Below are positions 1 to 5,226 of a stretch of 15,776 bases of DNA, piece after piece. Both the position numbers and the translations under genes were made by a program. The notes under the pieces were generated by a model. It saw only the letters and a program-made list of their open reading frames with translations. It was not told the DNA's origin and ran no database searches. Positions within the stretch are counted from its first letter, which is position 1; each line of letters starts with the position of its first letter. Origin of the DNA: Candidatus Desantisiibacteriota bacterium (GTDB lineage Bacteria > JACRDZ01); contig JACQWU010000166.1 in the NCBI GenBank assembly GCA_016209155.1, positions 1 to 15,776 on the forward strand, in the 5' to 3' direction.

Positions 1-7
1 TTGGAAT

Positions 8-70
8 TGAGTTTTGTTTGTCTTAGTGATATTATATGAGATTATTAAAGGGAAGACAAAATAAAACTCA
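8..70. repeat. Imperfect inverted repeat with long stem
   Basis: The left arm at 8-24 pairs with the right arm at 53-70. The reverse complement of the left arm matches the right arm except for one position (C against AT). This gives a stem of about 17 base pairs around a 28-base loop. It could be the terminator of a gene ending just before the window or a small inverted-repeat element. No poly-T tract follows the right arm, which weakens the terminator reading on the plus strand. Confidence 0.5.
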
Positions 71-171
71 CACATAATTTAAGTATTAGTAAATTATTAG
101 AAATGTAATTAGAATGCGCTTCATAACCCGAATAAAATCAAGTATTCACAGAACTTTAACTTTTGTAAAAA

Positions 172-198
172 GTATTAAAAGTATTAGAAGTATTAGAA
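172..198. repeat. Three tandem copies of the 9-mer GTATTARAA
   Basis: GTATTAAAA at 172-180 is followed directly by GTATTAGAA at 181-189 and again at 190-198. Related AGTATT words occur at 79, 141 and 224. The array ends about 35 bases before the kdsB ribosome binding site. It may be a slippage-prone AT repeat or a multi-site operator. Confidence 0.55.
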
Positions 199-244
199 AA
201 ACATTAATCAAATTAGAAAAAAAAGTATTCATGGAGAAATACCA

Positions 245-1075
245 TTGAAAAAAAAAGTTGTCGGGGTAATACCCGCACGATATGGTTCAACACGTCTTCC
301 GGGTAAGGCGCTTATCCTTATTCATGGCAAGCCAATGATACAGCATGTGTATGAGCAGTGTATTAAAGCATCCCGGCTTGAAGAAGTATATGTGGCAACA
401 GATGATAAGAGAATTTTTGATTGTGTTAAAGGTTTTGGCGGTAAGGTAGTAATGACATCTCCTCATCATCTTTCGGGAACTGACAGAATCAGAGAAGCAG
501 CTAAGCATATAAAAGCTGACATTATTGTAAATATTCAGGGGGATGAACCTCTTATTGTACCTGAAATGATTGATCAGGCTGTTATGCCTCTGGTAAAAAA
601 TTCTAAAATTTACATGAGCACACTGGTAAAAAAAATCGATAATCCTCTTGACCTTTTTAATCCCAGTATTGCAAAAGTAATTATTGATAATATGGATTAT
701 GCTGTTTATTTTTCCCGTTCACTGGTCCCCTACCCGCGTGATGCAGAAAAAATGACACCTGAATATTTTAAAAAAAGCGGTATATTAAAAACCTCTATTT
801 TTTACAAACATATTGGTTTATATGTTTATACACGGCGTTTTTTATTTAAACTGACTTCTCTTCCTCCATCTTTGCTTGAACAAACCGAAAAATTGGAACA
901 ACTTCGGGTTATTTCAAATGGTTTTAAAATTAAAGCGATAGAAACCAATTTTGATACACTCGGAGTAGATACTCCTCATGAATTAAAAATAGTTAAACAA
1001 ATAATGGTGCGAAATCTGGATTTAAACGATACTATCAAAAGTAAAAAAATTAACCACAGAGGTCGCAGAGATTAA
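245..1075 (+). CDS. kdsB: 3-deoxy-manno-octulosonate cytidylyltransferase (CMP-KDO synthetase)
   Basis: This cytoplasmic enzyme activates KDO with CTP to give CMP-KDO, the donor for the inner core of LPS. The N-terminus carries the nucleotide-binding signature IPARYGSTRLPGKAL (about residues 9-23). SGTDRI (about 77-82) and the conserved NIQGDEPL (about 96-103) follow, and the C-terminal GVDTPHELK is typical of the family. At 276 codons it is somewhat longer than the usual roughly 250. The extra C-terminal residues come from a repeat that overlaps the 3' end (see 1052-1140). The start is TTG at 245, chosen because GGAG at 233-236 sits eight bases upstream and the family signature begins just after it; the ATG at 231 is out of frame. 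The gene is intact and the identification is firm. Confidence 0.95.
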   Translation: MKKKVVGVIPARYGSTRLPGKALILIHGKPMIQHVYEQCIKASRLEEVYVATDDKRIFDCVKGFGGKVVMTSPHHLSGTDRIREAAKHIKADIIVNIQGDEPLIVPEMIDQAVMPLVKNSKIYMSTLVKKIDNPLDLFNPSIAKVIIDNMDYAVYFSRSLVPYPRDAEKMTPEYFKKSGILKTSIFYKHIGLYVYTRRFLFKLTSLPPSLLEQTEKLEQLRVISNGFKIKAIETNFDTLGVDTPHELKIVKQIMVRNLDLNDTIKSKKINHRGRRD

Positions 1076-1140
1076 CTATGTGTTCTCAAAAAAAATTTCC
1101 AATTCATTATGATTTTAAGGTTTTTCTGTGTTCTGTTATG
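1052..1140. repeat. Degenerate dispersed-repeat-like element overlapping the 3' end of kdsB
   Basis: The block begins with AACCACAGAGGTCGCAGAGA at 1052-1071 and ends with a CTGTGTTCTGTTATG-like arm near 1126-1140, roughly the inverse of the first arm. Words of the type CCACAGAGG...CAGAGA are, from general knowledge, typical of dispersed intergenic repeats in several environmental bacterial genomes. Here the left arm supplies the last few codons and the stop codon of kdsB, so the element seems to have replaced the original 3' end. It may also act as a weak hairpin between kdsB and the capA remnant. Only one copy is in the window, so its repeat nature is inferred. Confidence 0.45.
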
Positions 1141-1170
1141 TAAATTTTTTTATACACGTAGGAAAAATTT

Positions 1171-1476
1171 ATGAAATTTAAAATATATTCATTAAAATCT
1201 ATTTCAATATGTGTATTATTTTTTTCTTTATATAATTATCTTTTCAGCAAAAATATTGAAAGTAAGAAGCAAGAGATAACCCTTAAGAAAGATATTGAAA
1301 ATATCCGTAAAAAAGTGGATTTCGTTATAGTGTCTATGCACTGGGGCACGGAATATCAATTAATACCTACAGAAAAACAAAAAGAAATTGCACATAAAGG
1401 AAATTTCCTCCCCTTTAAATTAAGCATTTATTTAGACTGGCTTATTTTTTCAGATCGATGCGCATACAGGTTATAA
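1171..1476 (+). pseudogene. CapA-family (poly-gamma-glutamate/capsule-type metallophosphatase) remnant
   Basis: The 101-codon frame opens with a hydrophobic signal-like segment (residues 1-27). It then jumps into the conserved family stretch DIENIRKKVDFVIVSMHWG (residues 41-59), followed by EYQLIPTEKQKEIAHK (61-76). In intact CapA proteins about 150 residues of the calcineurin-like phosphoesterase core precede this stretch, and an Ala-Gly-Ala-Asp then Gly-His-His-Pro-His metal motif follows it directly. Both are missing. After residue 76 (about base 1398) the frame has no family resemblance and runs antisense into the end of the minus-strand gene. I read it as a gene with an internal deletion and a 3' truncation. 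The family call rests on the HWG segment. Confidence 0.7.
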
Positions 1477-2411
1477 AAAAACTGTTTTACTTCAGATAGT
1501 TCTATGTCTATTATTATTTTTAGCTTTTCCTGTTCCCCCAAGCTCAATTGCTTGAAATATTCATCAGCAATCAGTGAATCCAATTTATCTTTAATATCAT
1601 TGTAATCTTGTTGAATATTATCTATATTATAATCAGTATACATTATTTCGCCTCCGGGAAAAACAGAAGCTTCTCTTATTGATAGTCCGGCTAAATTCTC
1701 CAATTGCCGGTAGATTTCCATCCTGTAACCGGTTAATGTTCTATTTCCGCCTCTTAAAGCCTGTATATATGTCCTGAAATCTGACGGATCAATTAACATT
1801 ATCAGGCGGCTTGCTATTTTATTCATATTCTCCTTAAATGTTATAGTGTGCAGTAAAAAAATTTCATTAGATATAACATCAAGAACTTGAGATAATTTAT
1901 CATAGAAATAATTTCCTTCCGCAATCATATTCATTATATTAGCGCCAATATCATCCTGCTTGCTGACAATTTTTTCATGTTTTTTGTCAGGACTTACTAC
2001 CAGGTATAAAAATGCCTGAGATTCGATCTGATTCATAATACTGAAATGATTCTTAAGATATTTTTGCCCTCCTTCAAAAAACATAATATATAATTCTCTT
2101 ACCACTATATCTTCATAAGATTTAGATTCTGAACCCTTCTGCGCACGATTAATAAGGTTTTTTAATTTTTTTTCAGCCGGGTTCTCTTCATTCATTATGT
2201 TTAATGAGATATCCTGTTTCTTCAAAATTGCTTTAAACCAATCAGGATATTTTCCGGCATGATATTTATCATAATACTCCTTTAGCGCCAGGGGGTCGGC
2301 CACTTTTACTTTTGTATTCATGTTTTGAGCATTCATTGCTGCTGCTTTTAACAATATTAAAATAATAAAAATAGTTTTAATGAGTATATCCTTTTTCCAT
2401 TTTTTTTTCAT
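1428..2411 (-). other. Probable original unit of the fused ORF: secreted protein of unknown function (about 327 residues)
   Basis: Met324 of the fused ORF is followed by a lysine-rich start and a hydrophobic stretch (IFIILILLKAAAMNAQ) that looks like a signal peptide cleaved after NAQ. The mature part is alpha-helix-like, polar and charged, with no cysteine cluster and no motif I recognise. It contains EEYD-type acidic helices and a central YIMFFEGGQKYLKNH segment. A GGGA purine run abuts the ATG, which is too close for a good ribosome site. The 3' end is convergent with the capA remnant and leaves no intergenic space. The protein is probably periplasmic or outer-membrane facing, with unknown function. 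Confidence 0.5.
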
Positions 2412-3380
2412 TCCCAGTTTTTTTTCACTTTGTATCTTCTCATGGGTAATAGGATTCATCCCTGTATAATAAATTGCTGTGGATATGGTCATGGGTGTCG
2501 GATAAAACTCCTGTATTTGTTCTATTTTTATTCTGTTTTTTTGCAGATAATTTTTTAATTCTTTTTCTGTTTTTTCTGAAGAACCCGGATGTCCAATTAT
2601 AAAATACGGAAGTAGAAATTGTTTTTTCCCGGATTCCTTACTTTTGGTATAAAACATTTTTGAAAAATTTTCATAAACTGATATAGGCGGTTTTGCCATT
2701 ATGTTTAGAATTGAGCGATCAGTGTGTTCGGGAGCAATTGATAATTGTCCGGGGGTATAATACTTTACCAGTTGTTCAATAAAATTATTATCAAGTAAAG
2801 CCATGTCATATCGTATTCCCGAATTAATGTAAACAGCTTTAATGTTTTTATTTTTTCTGATATTTTCAAGTAAAACAAGATATTTTGCGGAAGAACTGTT
2901 CAAATTTTTGCAGATAAAAGGATATAGGCAGCTTATTCTTCTGCATTTTTTTTGGAGTGCATCGTTTCCGCAGTATGTACCGTACATATTTGCAGTGGGA
3001 CCGCCGATGTCAGTGATTACGATATTCTGATTTTTTTTATGCGCTGTATTGTTTATAAGTATTGAGATTTCTTTATTAATCGACCCTATACTCCTGCTTT
3101 GCACTATTTTTCCCTGATGAATATAAAGTGAGCAGAAACTGCACCCGCCATAACATCCGCGATGTGAGGTTATGGAATTTTTAACTACCGAAAAAGCAGG
3201 AATATTTCCCTTGTATCCGGGATGGGGTTTATAAGTAAACGGTAATGCATATATTGCATCGAGTTCCTGTATAGAAAGAGGAAACGCAGGCTGATTTATC
3301 AGAATTCCGCGGGTACCGGTTTCCTGAAAAAGACGTGAAGCATTATATGGATTAAGATTTGATAATATAATACGGGTCAT
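1428..3380 (-). CDS. ygiQ: YgiQ-family radical SAM protein (N-terminally truncated) fused in frame to a secreted protein
   Basis: Residues 5-320 match the radical-SAM half of YgiQ (UPF0313). NPYNA (10-14) and the LPFTYKPHPGY region (46-56) precede the cluster motif C76-x3-C80-x2-C83, which binds the 4Fe-4S cluster and SAM. IGGPTANMYG (125-134), IAPEHTD (215-221), LPYFIIGHPG (257-266) and YYTGMNP (304-310) follow. The usual YgiQ C-terminal tail is absent. From Met324 (base 2411) the frame continues into an unrelated protein that begins with its own signal peptide. The YgiQ N-terminal domain lies in a separate frame upstream (3377-3754), so this ORF probably does not start naturally at its ATG (3380), which has no visible ribosome site. 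The YgiQ part is therefore likely non-functional. The fusion could be a deletion scar or an assembly error. Confidence 0.7.
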   Translation of the reverse strand: MTRIILSNLNPYNASRLFQETGTRGILINQPAFPLSIQELDAIYALPFTYKPHPGYKGNIPAFSVVKNSITSHRGCYGGCSFCSLYIHQGKIVQSRSIGSINKEISILINNTAHKKNQNIVITDIGGPTANMYGTYCGNDALQKKCRRISCLYPFICKNLNSSSAKYLVLLENIRKNKNIKAVYINSGIRYDMALLDNNFIEQLVKYYTPGQLSIAPEHTDRSILNIMAKPPISVYENFSKMFYTKSKESGKKQFLLPYFIIGHPGSSEKTEKELKNYLQKNRIKIEQIQEFYPTPMTISTAIYYTGMNPITHEKIQSEKKLGMKKKWKKDILIKTIFIILILLKAAAMNAQNMNTKVKVADPLALKEYYDKYHAGKYPDWFKAILKKQDISLNIMNEENPAEKKLKNLINRAQKGSESKSYEDIVVRELYIMFFEGGQKYLKNHFSIMNQIESQAFLYLVVSPDKKHEKIVSKQDDIGANIMNMIAEGNYFYDKLSQVLDVISNEIFLLHTITFKENMNKIASRLIMLIDPSDFRTYIQALRGGNRTLTGYRMEIYRQLENLAGLSIREASVFPGGEIMYTDYNIDNIQQDYNDIKDKLDSLIADEYFKQLSLGEQEKLKIIIDIELSEVKQFFYNLYAHRSEKISQSK

Positions 3381-3754
3381 TTCGGAAAAATCGGATTTGA
3401 AGGAAGATAAGGACGTTTTCCGGCAATCCCTTTTTCGCTATATGGATCATCGGAGCGTATTTTCCTTTGCGAGGTATAAAGGGATACCATTGAATCAAGG
3501 TTCCCTGCTGTGACTCCGAAAAAAAGCCGTGGACAGCCAAGTAGAGTAAAATCATGAGTGCTATGCCAGTCGGGCTGTGAAATTATTCCGACTTTAAGTC
3601 CTAAAGATTCTAAAAATCTTCCTATTAAAGCACCGGCGAAAGACGGATGATCAACATAAGCATCTGCCGAGATAATTATTACATCCAGTTCATTATACCC
3701 TATTTTTTTTGCTTCATTCAAATTTGTCGGCAAGAAATTAAATGTAGAATTCAT
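3377..3754 (-). pseudogene. ygiQ: YgiQ N-terminal domain fragment
   Basis: The fragment carries the start of the YgiQ_N domain: FLPTNLNEAKKIGYNELDV (7-25), DAYVDHPSFAGALIGR (31-46), VGIISQPDWHS (55-65), LFFGVTAGNLDSMV (78-91) and AGKRP (110-114). In intact YgiQ the text continues with ATLVY and the GGIEASLRR region, some 180-190 residues before the NPYNA segment. Here the frame diverges after GKRP and stops at 3377-3379. The next ORF starts at 3380 with the residues just before NPYNA. So the middle of the N-terminal domain has been deleted with loss of frame. No good ribosome site precedes the ATG. It lies 18 bases behind the deacetylase gene, so it was probably co-transcribed with it. Confidence 0.85.
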
Positions 3755-3772
3755 AGTATATTTTCATTTTTT

Positions 3773-4711
3773 TTACTGCATTAAAATTTCGATATGGAGT
3801 GCTGCTGCACGGGCTAATGCTTTGAGATTATATCCGCCTTCAAGTACGGAAACAATTTTTCCGTTACAACTTTCTTTTGCCAGATTTTTTACTATTTCAG
3901 TCATCATGGCAAAGCCTTTGTCCGTAAGCGGAAGCGAAGCCAGAAAGTCTTCAAAATGACTGTCAAATCCGGCAGAGATCATGAATAGATCGGGTTTAAA
4001 TTTTTTTGCATGAGGAATCAGCTCCTCCGAAAATTTTTTCAAAAAATCTTCCTCGCTAATTCCTGCATTTACAGGTACGTTTACCGTAAATCCCTTTCCT
4101 TCACCTGTTCCGGTTTCCTCTTTTTTCCCGGTACCCGGATAATGAGGGAACTGATGAATAGAAAAATAAAGAACGGAGGGGTCGCTGTAAAATATATTTT
4201 GAGTTCCGTTTCCATGATGCGCATCCCAGTCAACTATAAGGATTTTTTTTAACCCATATTTTTTTTGCGCATAACGCGCGCCTATCGCTATATTATTAAA
4301 CAGACAAAATCCCATACCGCAGGCTTTTTCAGCATGATGGCCCGGAGGTCTGACAGCGCAGAATACATTTTCAACCTCACCGCCCGCTACGGCATCAACC
4401 CCGCGCATTACTCCGCCGACAGCCATGAGAGCGACATTATAAGATTCTTCACAGATGACAGTATCAACATCAATATTACTGATCTTCTGAACGCATTTTT
4501 TCCATACTTCTTTGGCATAATCAGTATCATGAGCAAGAGAGATGTCCTGTTCTGTGGCTTTATATGGATCTATGTGCAGCAGCTTTTCAAATATTTTTTT
4601 TTCTTTAAGCTCTTTGATAATTGACTGAAGCCTTTTGGGGTTTTCCGGATGATGTCCTGTATTATGTTCAAGATAATACGGACTATAAACAAAACCTGTT
4701 TTATATTTCAT
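3773..4711 (-). CDS. HDAC-like (AcuC/AphA/acetylpolyamine amidohydrolase superfamily) deacetylase
   Basis: This is a zinc-dependent amidohydrolase of the arginase/deacetylase fold, expected to remove acetyl groups from lysine side chains or small amines in the cytoplasm. The motif order is intact. HPENPKR (21-27) is followed by the RPPGHHA general-base histidine pair H125/H126. GFCLFNN (134-140) and DWDAHHGNGT (161-170) supply zinc ligands D163 and H165. SAGFDSH (246-252) supplies the third ligand D250, and EGGY (291-294) contains the catalytic tyrosine Y294. The length of 312 fits a complete single-domain enzyme. A GGGGAGAG purine tract ends a few bases before the ATG and supports this start. 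It lies 40 bases downstream of the CheY-like gene and 18 upstream of the ygiQ fragment, suggesting one transcript. The true substrate cannot be read from sequence; acetyl-lysine, acetylpolyamine and acetoin-related roles all occur in the family. Confidence 0.9.
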   Translation of the reverse strand: MKYKTGFVYSPYYLEHNTGHHPENPKRLQSIIKELKEKKIFEKLLHIDPYKATEQDISLAHDTDYAKEVWKKCVQKISNIDVDTVICEESYNVALMAVGGVMRGVDAVAGGEVENVFCAVRPPGHHAEKACGMGFCLFNNIAIGARYAQKKYGLKKILIVDWDAHHGNGTQNIFYSDPSVLYFSIHQFPHYPGTGKKEETGTGEGKGFTVNVPVNAGISEEDFLKKFSEELIPHAKKFKPDLFMISAGFDSHFEDFLASLPLTDKGFAMMTEIVKNLAKESCNGKIVSVLEGGYNLKALARAAALHIEILMQ

Positions 4712-4751
4712 ATGCTCTCCCCATTACTTCCATTTAACACAATTTGAGTAT

Positions 4752-5138
4752 TTAAGTTACCAATCCAAATATTTTAGCGGCCTTATTCACTACTTCATCA
4801 GGATCAAATGGTTTGGTTAGATATTCATTTGCACCAACTTCCAGACCTCTTTGTTTGTCAATTTCCTGCCCTTTTGCAGTAAGCATGATTATATGCATCT
4901 TATCAAGTTTGTGTGTTTTCTTTAATGCTTCACACATATCATAACCATTCATTTTAGGCATCATCACATCAAGAAAAATTAAATTTGGTTTATGTTCTAA
5001 AGCCATTTCCAATCCTTTCTCCCCGTTATGAGCGATAAGTATTTCCACTCCTTTATCAGCAAAATCTTCTAATGCTTCTTCAAGGAGCGCTCTGATATAA
5101 GGTTCATCATCTACAATTAAAACTTTTTGGGTTATCAT
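4752..5138 (-). CDS. CheY-like single-domain response regulator
   Basis: This is a receiver domain without an output domain (128 residues). Acidic pocket D10/D11, phosphoacceptor D57 in FLDVMMPKMNG, switch threonine T87 in MLTAKG and K109 in LTKPF are all present, so it should be phosphorylatable. AGGAG at 5146-5150, seven bases before the ATG, fixes the start. It follows the 992-residue membrane regulator by 88 bases and precedes the deacetylase by 40 bases. The hybrid kinase further up the operon (8429-11146) is a plausible phosphodonor. With no output domain it would act through protein contacts; the target is unknown. Confidence 0.93.
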   Translation of the reverse strand: MITQKVLIVDDEPYIRALLEEALEDFADKGVEILIAHNGEKGLEMALEHKPNLIFLDVMMPKMNGYDMCEALKKTHKLDKMHIIMLTAKGQEIDKQRGLEVGANEYLTKPFDPDEVVNKAAKIFGLVT

Positions 5139-5161
5139 ATGTAATCTCCTTTTCCTTAAGG

Positions 5162-5181
5162 ATGAGAGGTTAAACTCTCAG
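5162..5181. promoter_or_regulatory. Small hairpin just upstream of the receiver gene
   Basis: TGAGAG at 5163-5168 pairs with CTCTCA at 5175-5180 around a six-base loop, giving a six-pair stem. It lies about 13 bases before the strong ribosome site of the receiver gene and in the 88-base gap after the 992-residue gene. It could be an mRNA processing or attenuation element. The stem is short, so this is tentative. Confidence 0.25.
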
Positions 5182-5226
5182 ACACATTATTCATTTGTCG
5201 TTTATGATTAGTTAATATTAGTAATA

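Larger units (their letters stand above)
1..244. other. Non-coding leader upstream of kdsB
   Basis: No convincing gene is visible here. An open frame from base 1 closes with TGA at 37-39 and could be the tail of an upstream gene, but it is too short to support. The stretch holds the inverted repeat at 8-70 and the nonamer repeat at 172-198, and is otherwise very AT-rich. I saw no clear -35/-10 pair for kdsB. Confidence 0.5.

Noticed and set aside
1399-1408. Palindrome GGAAATTTCC as a terminator
   Set aside because: It has no loop or T-run and probably reflects chance at the deletion junction.
3352-3555. Minus-strand 67-codon frame at the ygiQ junction
   Set aside because: It shows no YgiQ similarity; the family residues are in the two flanking frames.
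4265-4624. Plus-strand 119-codon frame
   Set aside because: It lies wholly antisense to the deacetylase, has no family resemblance or ribosome site, and the minus frame has complete catalytic motifs.
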